Source: a virus. Taken from it: a stretch of DNA of 64,000 nt. Of this stretch, positions 35,731-60,908 are shown piece after piece. Each line of letters opens with the position of its first letter. The first letter of the stretch is position 1. The position numbers and the translations under genes are program-made. The DNA lies in IMG/VR virus record IMGVR_UViG_3300014502_000006, positions 1-64,000 of that record; one strand, written 5' to 3'. Below the pieces are notes generated by a model. It did no database searches. It saw only the letters and a program-made list of their open reading frames with translations, and was not told the origin of the DNA.

Positions 35731-36375
35731 TTAACTAACAAAGTAAAGGTCTAGTTTTTTAACGCCGTTCATTGTACCGGCGACAGACCAAACACACAGG
35801 CTGAGCGTAGCACTAGCGGTAAACGAACCAGCATCATTTGTGCCATTGAAATCATGTGCAAGCAAAAGAGCAGCATCGTTTAGGGCAACCGGCAAGCCGA
35901 TTTTAACACCACGACCAAGGGATACCGTATCACCCGGAGCGCTTCTGGCAGGAAAATCAATGGAAGTAATTGTTGCGAAAGCCACAACACCATTTGTAGT
36001 GGTAGCATTCCCTTCAGCAATCGTATCGCTGACAACATTACCGGCATAATCCGTACCATGCACAACTACGTTGCCAACTTGGTTGGCGGACGTAGTGATG
36101 CTAACTGTTCTTGGTACATCCGGGCTGGTGATACCGGTGATAACACCGGGTTGTGCTAGTCCGGTCAAAGTAAGGGCTGCGTGTACAGAAACCAAATCGT
36201 CCACGAGAGGGGCAGTGGTATATTTTACCTCAGCAACCGCAGAAAAAATACCCGTAGAAGAAGATGGTGGAGTAATTCCACCCGTGAGAATTGTGCCAAG
36301 ACCACCGGCACGCTGTGAAGCAACGTTCATATGGTCTAAATCATAAATCATTTTCGCAGTTAAGGCTTTTGACAT
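35731..36375 (-). CDS. Probable virion surface protein, paralogue A
   Basis: A 214-residue protein closely related to its upstream neighbour: same start (MSKALTAKMIYDLDHMNVAS) and end (GVKKLDLYFVS). A short helix precedes a long region of alternating strands with Ala/Thr/Val-rich composition (VVHGTDYAGNVVSDTIAEG). This looks like a beta-sandwich decoration or fibre protein. It lies directly before the stable hairpin at 35692, as other abundant virion genes do here. Function not recognised. Confidence 0.7.
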   Translation of the reverse strand: MSKALTAKMIYDLDHMNVASQRAGGLGTILTGGITPPSSSTGIFSAVAEVKYTTAPLVDDLVSVHAALTLTGLAQPGVITGITSPDVPRTVSITTSANQVGNVVVHGTDYAGNVVSDTIAEGNATTTNGVVAFATITSIDFPARSAPGDTVSLGRGVKIGLPVALNDAALLLAHDFNGTNDAGSFTASATLSLCVWSVAGTMNGVKKLDLYFVS

Positions 36376-36392
36376 TTTAAATTATCCTTATA

Positions 36393-37043
36393 TTAATTGA
36401 CAAAGTAAAGGTCAACTTTTTTAACGCCATCCATTGTTCCGCTGATAGCGCAGACGCATAGGCTGAGAGTTGCACTAGGAGTAAACGCACCGCCATCGGC
36501 TGCACCATCGAAATCATGTGCAAGCAGAAGTGCGGCATCTGCCAGAGCTACCGGCAAACCAATCTTAGCACCACGCCCAATAGAAACCGTATCTGTACCA
36601 GCATGCGTCTGTACAGGGAAGTCAATTGACGTAATCGTTGCGAAAGCAACCACACCCAAAACTTCTACAGCAGCATTCAAAGCAATCGTATCGCTGACAA
36701 CTGTGCCAGCATAATCTGTGCCGTGAATTACAACGTTACCGCCGATACCAGCCGCATTACCCTTGATGGTAACATTTCTTGGCACATCTGGCTGAATGAT
36801 ACCAGCGGTATAACCAGTCTGTGCAAGAGCAGTCAGCGGAATTGCTGCGAGTGTACCGGTTGCGCTTTTAACAGAAGGAGCGGTAGTATATTTTATACGT
36901 GAAACCGCAGAAAAAGTACCCGTAGATGAAGATGGCGGAGTAATTCCACCTGAGAGAATCGTACCGAGACCACCAGCACGCTGTGAAGCGACATTCATGT
37001 GGTCTAAATCATAAATCATTTTTGCAGTTAAAGCTTTTGACAT
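36393..37043 (-). CDS. Probable virion surface protein, paralogue B
   Basis: A 216-residue paralogue of the gene at 35731-36375 with the same N-terminus and GVKKVDLYFVN at the end. The start at 37043 is chosen because AAGGAGG lies 6 nt upstream; the open frame extends 15 codons further without one. The loop regions differ most around residues 75-110, as if under diversification. It is the first gene after the terminator at 37119-37141. Confidence 0.7.
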   Translation of the reverse strand: MSKALTAKMIYDLDHMNVASQRAGGLGTILSGGITPPSSSTGTFSAVSRIKYTTAPSVKSATGTLAAIPLTALAQTGYTAGIIQPDVPRNVTIKGNAAGIGGNVVIHGTDYAGTVVSDTIALNAAVEVLGVVAFATITSIDFPVQTHAGTDTVSIGRGAKIGLPVALADAALLLAHDFDGAADGGAFTPSATLSLCVCAISGTMDGVKKVDLYFVN

Positions 37044-37118
37044 TTTGTATCCTCCTTGATTGGATTGATTAAATTGTTCGTCAGGCAAGCATCGAAGTCT
37101 TGAGTGGCGAGATGAATG

Positions 37119-37141
37119 AAAAACATCGCATGTGTGCGATG
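37119..37141 (-). terminator. Rho-independent terminator ending the fibre gene block
   Basis: CATCGCA pairs with TGCGATG around a CACA loop, and the minus-strand RNA continues with UUUUU. It lies 22 nt after the stop of the gene at 37163-37495 and 76 nt upstream of the paralogue-B start, so it separates the fibre block from the head genes. I see no consensus promoter in the remaining gap. Confidence 0.88.
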
Positions 37142-37162
37142 GTATAACTTATAAAATTTTGC

Positions 37163-37495
37163 CTAACCCTCAGCGTCTACTTCTGCCCAATCAGTACCAG
37201 TCCATCTTTTTAATTTTTTTGAGGTGAACGTAGCTCCATCATAAACTTCTAGTTTTGCTTTTACCCAAGCAGTACCCGTCCATCTTTTTAAAATACCATA
37301 ATATGTAGTAAGTAGTTCGAAATTAACTCTATGAAAAGTTGGTAGGGTATAGGCGACTTCATCAAAATCTATCGCATCTAAAGATGGTTCACTATACGAA
37401 GATAGTATGGATTGATATGTGCTTATGTCTGGTTTGATATAGGCAGATGTAAGGGAAAAATTTACAGCATCAAGTGCGGGTTTATTGTATATCAT
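37163..37495 (-). CDS. Small tail-fibre-like protein with WTGT repeats
   Basis: A 110-residue protein containing two copies of an LKRWTGTxW motif (LKRWTGTAWVKAKLEVYDG and LKRWTGTDWAEV). Such Trp-Thr-Gly-Thr repeats occur in short adhesive modules of phage tail proteins. The N-terminal half contains repeated short 'LDAVNF/LDAIDF' strands. It is the last gene before the terminator at 37119. Confidence 0.65.
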   Translation of the reverse strand: MIYNKPALDAVNFSLTSAYIKPDISTYQSILSSYSEPSLDAIDFDEVAYTLPTFHRVNFELLTTYYGILKRWTGTAWVKAKLEVYDGATFTSKKLKRWTGTDWAEVDAEG

Positions 37496-37504
37496 ATTTT
37501 ACCT

Positions 37505-38293
37505 CTATTGAGATAAAAACGGGCTTCCGGGTGCAGTGTAATAAACACCTCCGGTTGTATACTGAACAAATGCCGCACCTACCTTGCCGGATACAATTGA
37601 TGAACTCCATGTTCCATCAGTTGGTGTTGTAATTACTTCAACAAGGATTGGATTGGTTAGTAAGTTGTCGTCTGCTTGAATCACAATAACTTTTGCACCT
37701 ACAACCGGAGAAGCGTTCAGTGTAACCGTACCGCTGATTGAAAATGTTGATAATGCCTCTTCTTCAAACATAACTTCAACAAAGTAGTTATTAGCTATAG
37801 CAGAATTACTTGTTCCTGCTGCCGCAATTACTTGAACCAGAATCTCATCACTTGGACGAAGTTTAAATTCCATACCTGCGTTGCCGACTATACCGGGCAA
37901 CAGATTTTTTCCAATATTAGGTCTCTGTTGTTCAACTGCTGTATGCATCCTGTTATCAAATTTTTCCCATATAGTAATTCCGGGGGTAGCAGTAATACGA
38001 GCCATTTCTAGTAATGCTGCCCTGAATACCACATTGGGGTCAGATGACTGTGTGGTATCAAATCCGGTTTTTTCCACAAGTTGTCCGCCGCTTATTGCTG
38101 TAGCCCTGCTTGCTCTTAACAAAGGGGTCACTACTGCAAGAACTACTGTATCATCTACTGAAATGTTTATTGAACGAATATTTACATTTACGCGCGATGC
38201 AGATTGGTTTTCAATAGAAAACAGGTTCTGAGTGACAGCATCGTTCCCCAAAATAACATGGGTTCTAGCCATCCCTCTATACGTTATGGTCAT
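37505..38293 (-). CDS. Virion protein, Ig-like; paralogue of 38294-38827
   Basis: A 262-residue protein. The first ~180 residues parallel the next upstream gene (both have an 'RTHVILGNDAVTQNLFSIEN' or 'WRMVGTAATPQNLFSIEN' opening, then VNIRSI or VKIRRL strands, and a matched end around VEVMFEE / VACAWEE). Residues about 185-262 add a CarboxypepD_reg/Ig-type domain (FSISGTVTLNASPVVGAKVIV). Both genes look like beta-sandwich virion proteins. A fused adhesive Ig domain would be surface exposed. Function inferred from layout. Confidence 0.65.
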   Translation of the reverse strand: MTITYRGMARTHVILGNDAVTQNLFSIENQSASRVNVNIRSINISVDDTVVLAVVTPLLRASRATAISGGQLVEKTGFDTTQSSDPNVVFRAALLEMARITATPGITIWEKFDNRMHTAVEQQRPNIGKNLLPGIVGNAGMEFKLRPSDEILVQVIAAAGTSNSAIANNYFVEVMFEEEALSTFSISGTVTLNASPVVGAKVIVIQADDNLLTNPILVEVITTPTDGTWSSSIVSGKVGAAFVQYTTGGVYYTAPGSPFLSQ

Positions 38294-38827
38294 TTACACC
38301 TCTTCCCAAGCACATGCCACAATATAATGGTTGGTTGCAGGGTTAGAACCACCTGCTGGAGCAACAACCTGAACCAGCATAGCTTGATTCTGACGAAGAA
38401 TAAAATCTTGTGTATCAACAATATAAGGCAATAACTCACTATCGGGCATGAGTATCTGTCCAACAGCGGTATGCACGCGCATCACGAACTGTTCCCATAT
38501 AGCATCACCTGCCGTGGCGGTAGGGCCGGAGTTTGCACCACCATCAGATGATGTTGAGCATCGGCAGATAGTATTGGCATTAGATGAATTGTTGGTGTCA
38601 AACTGAGCCTTGTTAAGAGTAGTACCACCAGTGGGTACGCCTGTTGCTCTTGACACACGATAAATAGGTGTAACGGTTGCAAGTGCAACTGTTTCATCTG
38701 CCATCACAATTAAACGCCTTATCTTTACCAAGTTCGACCCGTCTATGTTCTCAATTGAGAAAAGGTTTTGAGGCGTAGCTGCTGTACCTACCATACGCCA
38801 TGTAGCGACTGAAAAATATCCTGCCAT
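38294..38827 (-). CDS. Virion protein; paralogue of 37505-38293
   Basis: A 177-residue beta-rich protein matching the N-terminal 180 residues of its downstream neighbour, with the shared TPQNLFSIENIDGSNLVK and DFILRQNQAMLVQV/KLRPSDEILVQV segments. It lacks the C-terminal Ig domain. The two genes are immediately adjacent (stop at 38294, next start at 38293), consistent with tandem duplication and later domain gain. Confidence 0.65.
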   Translation of the reverse strand: MAGYFSVATWRMVGTAATPQNLFSIENIDGSNLVKIRRLIVMADETVALATVTPIYRVSRATGVPTGGTTLNKAQFDTNNSSNANTICRCSTSSDGGANSGPTATAGDAIWEQFVMRVHTAVGQILMPDSELLPYIVDTQDFILRQNQAMLVQVVAPAGGSNPATNHYIVACAWEEV

Positions 38828-38839
38828 TTTTATCTCCTT

Positions 38840-39169
38840 TTAATTTGTATCAACCCATAGGTCTCCGGCAACAGCACCTATAGGGCTTACCGTATCAACC
38901 GTTATTGTTGTTAATCCATTTCCGGTTATACCTGGGCCGGTTACACCAGTATCTCCTATACCAGTCACACCAGTATCGCCAGCAACAGTAGAAGCTGCTC
39001 CGGTAACGCCCGTAGCACCTATACCGGTAACACCTGTAGCACCGGTAATTCCGCCCATGCCGGTTACACCGGTATCACCCGGATTACCCAAGCCGGTTAC
39101 TCCCTGTATTCCTTGGGAAACATATTTCCATGTAGCCGTCACCGGGTCATAATATTTTAATTGTGACAT
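38840..39169 (-). CDS. Short collagen-like fibre protein
   Basis: A 109-residue protein. The N-terminal 20 residues ([20 protein letters not shown]) are the same tag found on three other collagen-like proteins in this block. A ~55-residue G-x-T collagen tract ([14 protein letters not shown]) follows. The C-terminus has a [15 protein letters not shown] motif, which resembles the GRLWxDT module of the two giant fibres. Probably a small fibre or spike anchored by its N-terminal tag. Confidence 0.75.
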   Translation of the reverse strand: MSQLKYYDPVTATWKYVSQGIQGVTGLGNPGDTGVTGMGGITGATGVTGIGATGVTGAASTVAGDTGVTGIGDTGVTGPGITGNGLTTITVDTVSPIGAVAGDLWVDTN

Positions 39170-39196
39170 GCGCTATGCTCCTTCTTGCTGATTAAT

Positions 39197-40045
<849 letters not shown>

Positions 40046-40058
40046 TTTCTGCCTCCTG

Positions 40059-40430
40059 CTATTTAACACGCAATACCAGTACACCCGCTAGAACAGTTTG
40101 AACATAACTGTCAGGTGCTGGTGTTGTCCAGTTCATATACCAACCATGCTTTGCCGGTAACAAGTTTATCAAATCATTTTCTGTTATTATTATATTCATC
40201 TGTCCTAGCGAATAATTGGTCACATCAACAGTAACTTCAATTTCGCTGCTGCCATCTTCAGGAATGACGTAGGCATTAAAAGTATAATCTGTTAAATCCA
40301 TATTAAAAACGTTATCCTGATAAGTATATTGCCATTCGATTGAAAAAACGAGGTCGTTGCCTTTGACCATTTCAATGTTTAATTCGCCCGGAACTTGAGT
40401 AACATAATTACTTACTGTCGAATTTGTCAT
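40059..40430 (-). CDS. Small Ig-like protein between collagen fibres
   Basis: A 123-residue beta-sandwich protein similar in organisation to those at 2934-3284 and 59484-59804: short N-terminus, then an MVKGNDLVFSIEWQY strand, a DLTDYTFNAYVIPEDG turn, and a closing VLAGVLVLRVK. Each copy lies beside collagen-like fibre genes, so it may bind or cap the fibre base. Family uncertain (BppU-N-like). Confidence 0.6.
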   Translation of the reverse strand: MTNSTVSNYVTQVPGELNIEMVKGNDLVFSIEWQYTYQDNVFNMDLTDYTFNAYVIPEDGSSEIEVTVDVTNYSLGQMNIIITENDLINLLPAKHGWYMNWTTPAPDSYVQTVLAGVLVLRVK

Positions 40431-40459
40431 ATATCGACCTCCTTTTTAAAATCATTATT

Positions 40460-41572
40460 TTATTTCAAACGTTCTATGCAAACCTCACAAACCTGCCATG
40501 TATCATATTTAGCATTATCTTCTGCAAAAGCAAGGTACAGGTTTTGCGCACCTGAGGTAACCGCTGTGCTTGCCGGGGTTAGAACTGTTATTTCCGCATT
40601 TGAATCCGTACCCTCTGCGGTGGTAATATGATTCTGGCAAACTCCTGTTGTCCAGATATGAGTAGTATCTACACCGGTTAGAATGAATTCAACAGCCCAA
40701 TATGTTGTTTGGGTTGTACTTGTTGCTATTGGTATAAAAAAATATGGCGATAATTGAGTAGCACCCCAAAAACATGCCATCTCAGCGTTTCTTGCACTAC
40801 TGCTAGAAGCTTGAAAGTTACCAATTGCTTTTACTCTCCAAACACTACCAGCAGCCGCCGTACTCGACAATACAGGCGATGGATTATTATAGCTGGTTGT
40901 TGACATGGTGTATGTCCAGTCAGCGGTTAAACCAACCGATATACCGAGATACACACCCATTGCACCGGTTTGCCCTGTTACCCCGGTTGCACCCGATGTG
41001 AGTCCGGTTACACCTATTCTTGTAGCACCGGTTATGCCTATTGCACCGGTCACACCTGTTTGACCCTTCAAACCGGTAACTCCTGTATTGCCTATTAGAT
41101 TTACACCTGTTATGCCGGTTAACCCCTGCGAGCCGGTTACTCCGGTTGCACCCGTAGTTCCGGTTGCACCGGGTTTTCCCAAACCGGTAACTCCAATCGC
41201 ACCGGTTACACCCGTGCTACCCACTTTTCCTGTTTGCCCGGTTATTTGTAAACCGGTAACGCCTGTTTTGCCCTGCAAACCGGTGACTCCTGTCGCACTA
41301 CCCTGTAAGCCGGTAACGCCGGTACTGGTTATTCCGGTAACACCCACCAAGCCAGTAACACCGGTATTGCCCCCTGCACCGGTTACTCCGGTTGCACCCG
41401 CACCGCCTAAACCTGTAATTCCCTGTAAGCCGGTAACTCCGGTATTAGTACCCGGTAAACCGGTTACGCCAATAGCGCTTCCTAAACCAGTTACACCGGT
41501 ATTACCTAATACTCCTACGGAAACATATTTCCAACTAGAAGTGCCAGCATCCCAAATTTTTAATTGTGACAT
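40460..41572 (-). CDS. Collagen-like fibre, paralogue 1
   Basis: A 370-residue protein. Residues 1-20 carry the [18 protein letters not shown] tag. About 22-205 are collagen-like (GNTGVTGLG-type units with interruptions). About 207-370 are a C-terminal beta domain opening [17 protein letters not shown] and ending VCIERLK, probably a trimeric lectin-like or TNF-like knob. It is paralogous to the next two upstream genes, whose knobs have the same ends but divergent cores. Confidence 0.75.
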   Translation of the reverse strand: MSQLKIWDAGTSSWKYVSVGVLGNTGVTGLGSAIGVTGLPGTNTGVTGLQGITGLGGAGATGVTGAGGNTGVTGLVGVTGITSTGVTGLQGSATGVTGLQGKTGVTGLQITGQTGKVGSTGVTGAIGVTGLGKPGATGTTGATGVTGSQGLTGITGVNLIGNTGVTGLKGQTGVTGAIGITGATRIGVTGLTSGATGVTGQTGAMGVYLGISVGLTADWTYTMSTTSYNNPSPVLSSTAAAGSVWRVKAIGNFQASSSSARNAEMACFWGATQLSPYFFIPIATSTTQTTYWAVEFILTGVDTTHIWTTGVCQNHITTAEGTDSNAEITVLTPASTAVTSGAQNLYLAFAEDNAKYDTWQVCEVCIERLK

Positions 41573-41584
41573 ATGGCTCTCCTT

Positions 41585-42715
<1,131 letters not shown>

Positions 42716-42730
42716 ATGCGCCTCTTTTCC

Positions 42731-43837
42731 TTATTCCAGACGTTCTATGGAAATTTGGTCAATAGTAAAAACATCGCCAGTACGCGGTAAAAACAAAAAT
42801 TGGAAATCAATAGTTTGTGCGCCACTGCTAACCGTAGTGCTGGCTGTTTGCATTAAAATTATCTCGCCAATAGTATCTGTACCATCTGGTTTTGCAAGAT
42901 GGTTGAAAAGGACTGCCTTAGTATATACGGTAGTCGTATCACCGCCGATTATATAATAATCGCACTCCCAACCCGCTGTGAAAGCACTGCCGGAGGCTGA
43001 TAGTGCCCCCGATATGGCAGGTAAGGCAGTTGCACCCCAAAACGCTTTCATATAAACAGTATTTGCTGATACCGAAGTTCCAGTTATAAGCTTGCCGTTT
43101 GCGCGAATTCTCCATGATGATGTTGCTGTTGCTGTTTGACTTGTTAAAGTAACGCCGCCAGTAATATAACTTGCACTGTTAATAGTTGCGGGGCTGAGTA
43201 AAGCACCGGAATATGACAGGAACGCCCCGGTTACGCCAGTTGCTCCAGCATTTCCTCCGAGACCAGTAACACCTGTTGCACCGCCAGCGTCGGTTTGTCC
43301 TGTTACTCCGGTTGCTCCGGTTGTGCCGGTTATTCCCTGCAAACCGGTGACTCCTGTACCGCCCAAGCCGGTTACTCCTGTAGCGCCTTTAACCCCGGTT
43401 ACTCCTGTAGCACTCGCTATACCGGTTACACCAGTGCTGCCAGCCAATCCTGTTACACCGGTGCTGTTACTTAATCCTGTTACCCCTGTAGCTCCTGTAA
43501 CACCTGTTGCCCCCACTAAGCCGGTTACACCTGTTAAACCAGTTAATCCGGTTACACCAGTATTGCCGGTTAAACCGGTAACCCCGGTAGCTCCTAGACC
43601 TGTAACTCCTGTATTACCTGCTAATCCGGTTACACCCTGCGTACCGGTTACACCAGTTGCACCCACGCTTCCACTATTTGCTCCAGTATAACCTTGTATA
43701 CCGGTTACACCAGTATTACCGTCCAAACCAGTAACTCCCGTATTTCCTGTACCTGCAACTCCTGTATTGCCGGGTGACCCTTGAGAGACGTATTTCCAAC
43801 TGGTATCGCCCAAATTATATGCTTTTAAGTTTGGCAT
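42731..43837 (-). CDS. Collagen-like fibre, paralogue 3
   Basis: A 368-residue protein, the third of the set. N-terminal tag [18 protein letters not shown], a collagen-like tract at about residues 20-205, and a C-terminal beta domain with [29 protein letters not shown] and an ISIERLE end. It is the most diverged of the three and lies next to the 459-residue adhesin. Confidence 0.75.
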   Translation of the reverse strand: MPNLKAYNLGDTSWKYVSQGSPGNTGVAGTGNTGVTGLDGNTGVTGIQGYTGANSGSVGATGVTGTQGVTGLAGNTGVTGLGATGVTGLTGNTGVTGLTGLTGVTGLVGATGVTGATGVTGLSNSTGVTGLAGSTGVTGIASATGVTGVKGATGVTGLGGTGVTGLQGITGTTGATGVTGQTDAGGATGVTGLGGNAGATGVTGAFLSYSGALLSPATINSASYITGGVTLTSQTATATSSWRIRANGKLITGTSVSANTVYMKAFWGATALPAISGALSASGSAFTAGWECDYYIIGGDTTTVYTKAVLFNHLAKPDGTDTIGEIILMQTASTTVSSGAQTIDFQFLFLPRTGDVFTIDQISIERLE

Positions 43838-43875
43838 GATACGTTTCTCCTTTCCAATAAAACTCTTCTTTTATG

Positions 43876-45255
43876 TTATGCAGGATAGATGCGAGCAAAA
43901 GAATATGCAAGGGTTATACCACCCGCATTAGCCCACTTTAGGGTTACATCTCCTCCAGTTCCCCATCCGCCTGTTGTATAAACACATCTTCTATAAGTAC
44001 AAGCCTGTTTCCAAGAACCATCTGGCGATTGTCCACCCCACCAGCTTGTGGAATAAGGGGATACTATCTCTTGATTTGCGACATCTGCGATATAGTTATT
44101 CCCTGAATTATTCCAACCACCAACAACTCCCCACAACATTTCATCCGCACCCAATGTGATTGTTGTAGTGATTGGGTCTGACGCTCCTGTACTACCAGAA
44201 CCGGTGGCAGCAGTCGTTTGGTTAACCCCGAACATGCTCACGCACCAATATGAACCCCACATATCACTAGCACCTACGGTTTGGAAATCAACTGTATTTG
44301 CTCCTGTAGATGGATTTTTTTTATAAAAAATATAACTATATGTACTACCGGTGACACGTGTATCTAGTTGTGTCATTGCAGCACCGTTATAGGTAGCCGT
44401 GATAGTATCATTACCACCAACTCCATATGATACAAATAAAAACAGTGCCCTGTTACCGAATTCAGTACCCACTGTATGCGTCCAACTTACATCATTAGCT
44501 CCAGATGTTGTTCCATAAGTTATATTGTCCAATAGGATTGGAGGAGGAGCGGGATTTGCATATTGTTTCAGCATTAATCCAACATGAACATTTGGGGTAC
44601 TAGGATAACCCCAAGTTATTGCTTCCGTGTTAGTTCCGGTAAGAAGGCTACATTCTGCTACTGAGAGGTTGCCGGTAACGCCGTTAGCGTCTATTACCAT
44701 TGTTGAAGGTGAGTTAGCAAAAAGAGGGTCGGTTTGTCCTAGTGTTGCAAAAAAACTCACACACACATCACCGGGTACGGGTTTGAACTTTATTGTTGAA
44801 CTAACCCTAGTATAATAATCTTTGACACATTCACCAATACTACCTACATTATCCCAAGAACTGGCAACAAAAGCCATATCTTGTGCAACCGCAGTGGTTA
44901 CCACTACGTTGTGTGCCCCTGATGCCGGGAGATTCGTTTCCAATAAATACCATATTTGAATGGCTATATCTCCTTGCAAGTTATCGGTAATACAGCATGT
45001 CATTGATGTAGCATTATATGTAACTCCTGTGGCATAACCACTAGAACGATACGCTGTAGCTACAAGAAGGCATCTGCTGAAATTTCCATCGATTGTATGG
45101 CTGAACGTGGAAGTTGTTTCTCCGCCCACATATGTTACATACTTAGTTACAGCATCCAAAGTAGGACTAAGAACTACTGTTTTTTGATTATCGGGTAGCC
45201 CAAAACTATCAAGTTGCCCGACATTGTATCTCATTCTTTCGTGTGTTATTGCCAT
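43876..45255 (-). CDS. Adhesin with two tandem beta-modules
   Basis: A 459-residue protein made of two related beta modules (about residues 35-235 and 240-459), each with a TYNxxxMT-type motif (GVTYNATSMTCC in the first, TATYNGAAMTQL in the second) and a buried 'W-x-x-x...P-x-x-G-x-x-x-V-x-V' frame. The same module occurs in the proteins at 610-2442 and 3297-9401. Likely an extracellular carbohydrate-binding domain of the virion. The start at 45255 is weakly supported (GGATAA upstream). Confidence 0.7.
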   Translation of the reverse strand: MAITHERMRYNVGQLDSFGLPDNQKTVVLSPTLDAVTKYVTYVGGETTSTFSHTIDGNFSRCLLVATAYRSSGYATGVTYNATSMTCCITDNLQGDIAIQIWYLLETNLPASGAHNVVVTTAVAQDMAFVASSWDNVGSIGECVKDYYTRVSSTIKFKPVPGDVCVSFFATLGQTDPLFANSPSTMVIDANGVTGNLSVAECSLLTGTNTEAITWGYPSTPNVHVGLMLKQYANPAPPPILLDNITYGTTSGANDVSWTHTVGTEFGNRALFLFVSYGVGGNDTITATYNGAAMTQLDTRVTGSTYSYIFYKKNPSTGANTVDFQTVGASDMWGSYWCVSMFGVNQTTAATGSGSTGASDPITTTITLGADEMLWGVVGGWNNSGNNYIADVANQEIVSPYSTSWWGGQSPDGSWKQACTYRRCVYTTGGWGTGGDVTLKWANAGGITLAYSFARIYPA

Positions 45256-45256
45256 A

Positions 45257-45607
45257 TTACGTTATCCTATTTACAAAACCGTGTATCACCATTTTGTTTG
45301 CAACAGATGCAAACGCTGTGACAACCAGAGAATTTTGTAATACCAATCCGGGTACAACAAGCATCAAGCCGTTATTGGCTTCAACATAATTAATGATGTT
45401 GCCGTTTGGCACGGTAGTTTCACCCCACTCGATAGTTAATTTACCTCTTTGAGTATCGCTGTTAAAACAATACAACCATATTTCGTCCCAACTTGAAGTG
45501 CCAGTTACCGCTGTATGAATGGTAGTACCGGTGGTAGCCGTAGCTACCACCTTTATGCCTTTTCCGTTTGTACTACCTGATAGAATTACTTTAGCAAAAG
45601 TTGACAT
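45257..45607 (-). CDS. Small beta-sandwich protein next to the giant fibre
   Basis: A 116-residue beta-rich protein (KVVATATTGTTIHTAVTGTS, WDEIWLYCFNSDTQRGKLT) of unknown family. It lies directly after the giant collagen-like gene. Its start at 45607 is 12 nt from that gene's stop. It could be a fibre-capping, attachment or decoration protein. Confidence 0.65.
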   Translation of the reverse strand: MSTFAKVILSGSTNGKGIKVVATATTGTTIHTAVTGTSSWDEIWLYCFNSDTQRGKLTIEWGETTVPNGNIINYVEANNGLMLVVPGLVLQNSLVVTAFASVANKMVIHGFVNRIT

Positions 45608-45618
45608 TTAGGTAACTC

Positions 45619-59804
<14,186 letters not shown>

Positions 59805-59844
59805 GTTTTCCTCCTTTCCCGCCATTTTGAGACGAAATTAAAAA

Positions 59845-60339
59845 TCAGCCCAACCCTACGGGGGTTGTTGGATTCGTGTTTGTGGTTGTTGTGGTGCTAC
59901 CGCCAGTATTATCAGAAGGATTGGTAGTAGTTGTTATAGTGCTACCGCTGCCTGTATTATCGGAAGGGCTGGTGGTAGTCGTTGTGGTAGTATTTGAATC
60001 ATCGGATAAAGATAAAACTTCTGCTTCGATATAAGCAGAAAGAATATCTTGGCCTATTATGATTTTTCTACCCGTAAGTATCTTGGTAGCCGTATCCATC
60101 GCATATTGTTTTCTATCGGTTATTTTTTTGGCATTGTATAATTGTTGTGCCGCACTCACCGCCATATTAGCAACAAATTTTATTTGTTCTCCCCTATCAC
60201 CTGTTAGTTTTAATCTTGCTATATTGGTGTTTGCAGCAGCCAGTTGTATTCTTTTCGTAAGCAATATTCCAACCGCAGCAGCGATGGGGAGTAAAAGTGC
60301 AGATGCAATTGATGCAAGAACAGGCCAGAATGCTTCCAT
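59845..60339 (-). CDS. LLH-type phage holin-like protein
   Basis: A 164-residue protein with one N-terminal membrane helix (PVLASIASALLLPIAAAVGIL, residues about 6-26). An amphipathic helical region (QLAAANTNIARLKLT, VANMAVSAAQQLYNAKK) follows. The single N-terminal helix followed by a helical cytosolic domain with ADRAQYA/DRKQYA-like motif resembles the phage_holin_6_1 (LLH) family. The last ~50 residues are Thr/Asn/Ser-rich low complexity (TTTTTTTSPSDNTG), repeated three times and of unclear use. It lies near tRNA-Thr and a terminator. Confidence 0.7.
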   Translation of the reverse strand: MEAFWPVLASIASALLLPIAAAVGILLTKRIQLAAANTNIARLKLTGDRGEQIKFVANMAVSAAQQLYNAKKITDRKQYAMDTATKILTGRKIIIGQDILSAYIEAEVLSLSDDSNTTTTTTTSPSDNTGSGSTITTTTNPSDNTGGSTTTTTNTNPTTPVGLG

Positions 60340-60361
60340 AATAACCTCCTTCTTTGGATAA

Positions 60362-60395
60362 CAAAAAACTCCTACTAAAAAGTAGGAGTTTTTAA
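60362..60395 (-). terminator. Rho-independent terminator after tRNA-Thr
   Basis: ACTCCTACT pairs with AGTAGGAGT around a 4-nt loop and is followed in the minus-strand RNA by six U residues. It lies 12 nt beyond the tRNA-Thr 3' end and ends the upstream transcript. A/T tracts on both sides make it potentially bidirectional. Confidence 0.88.
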
Positions 60396-60406
60396 AAATT
60401 TTATAG

Positions 60407-60478
60407 AGCCGAATAGTGGAATTGCACCACTTACATTCTCTTTACAAGGGAGACGTTCTACTGGTGAACTAATCCGGC
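60407..60478 (-). tRNA. tRNA-Thr(TGT)
   Basis: Cloverleaf with acceptor GCCGGAT/ATTCGGC (one G-T pair), D arm GTTC/GAAC, anticodon loop CTTGTAA (anticodon TGT, Thr), 5-nt variable region and T arm AGTGG, loop TGCAATT, CCACT. The discriminator is U (T), no CCA is encoded. The top anticodon-stem pair is C-A mismatched. Consistent with a phage tRNA supplying ACA codons, which the Thr-rich collagen genes would need. Confidence 0.9.
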
Positions 60479-60518
60479 ATTTTGGGGGAAGTAAATTTCC
60501 CCCTTTATTGCGAGTACC

Positions 60519-60743
60519 CTAGCCTCGACAGCTACAATCTTTTCTTTCAATTTCGGTAAGGTCAAGCGGATAGCTGCATAGTATTTCACATACTACGTCT
60601 TGCCATGCGTGCCTTACTTCTTCAGATAATTCGTCAAATGGGATGGTTTCACCCATCCCATTTTTCCCAACCATTTCGTCCAAATATCTATGATAGGCTT
60701 CATAAGCCTTACGTGCTAAGATTTCTCTAGCCCACTTTTCCAA
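60519..60743 (-). CDS. Small acidic protein, unknown
   Basis: A 74-residue helical protein starting at a TTG (60743) with a strong AAGGAGG ribosome site 6 nt upstream. It contains FDELSEEVRHAWQDVVCEIL and a C-terminal KDCSCRG cysteine pair. No family is recognised. It lies between the Ro60-like gene and tRNA-Thr. Confidence 0.65.
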   Translation of the reverse strand: MEKWAREILARKAYEAYHRYLDEMVGKNGMGETIPFDELSEEVRHAWQDVVCEILCSYPLDLTEIERKDCSCRG

Positions 60744-60908
60744 TGAAACCTCCTTCTATTCGTCAAAACAGGTACGGCAGGGGTCTGACCAAAACCACAT
60801 CCTCCTATAAAACTTCACCCCAATAAACCTAACTGGAATAAAACTCGATAAAAGAATGCCGCTTTACCGCTGGTTGGGCTGACCTGATATGCCCCCGAAG
60901 GGACTGCA
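60744..60908 (-). other. Intergenic stretch after the Ro60-like gene
   Basis: No convincing gene in these 165 nt. Directly after the stop is a GACTGCA/TGCAGTC inverted repeat (7 bp, overlapping the last codons) and a CCC-TTCG-GGG mini-hairpin, neither followed by a U tract. A GTG-started 20-codon frame reaches the 74-aa ORF's ribosome site but its own start is poorly supported. It may hold mRNA-processing structures. Confidence 0.4.

Noticed and set aside
60744-60908. Small peptide gene starting at a GTG before the 74-aa ORF
   Set aside because: The start is badly spaced from its GGAGG-type site and the reading frame is only 20 codons with no supporting pattern.
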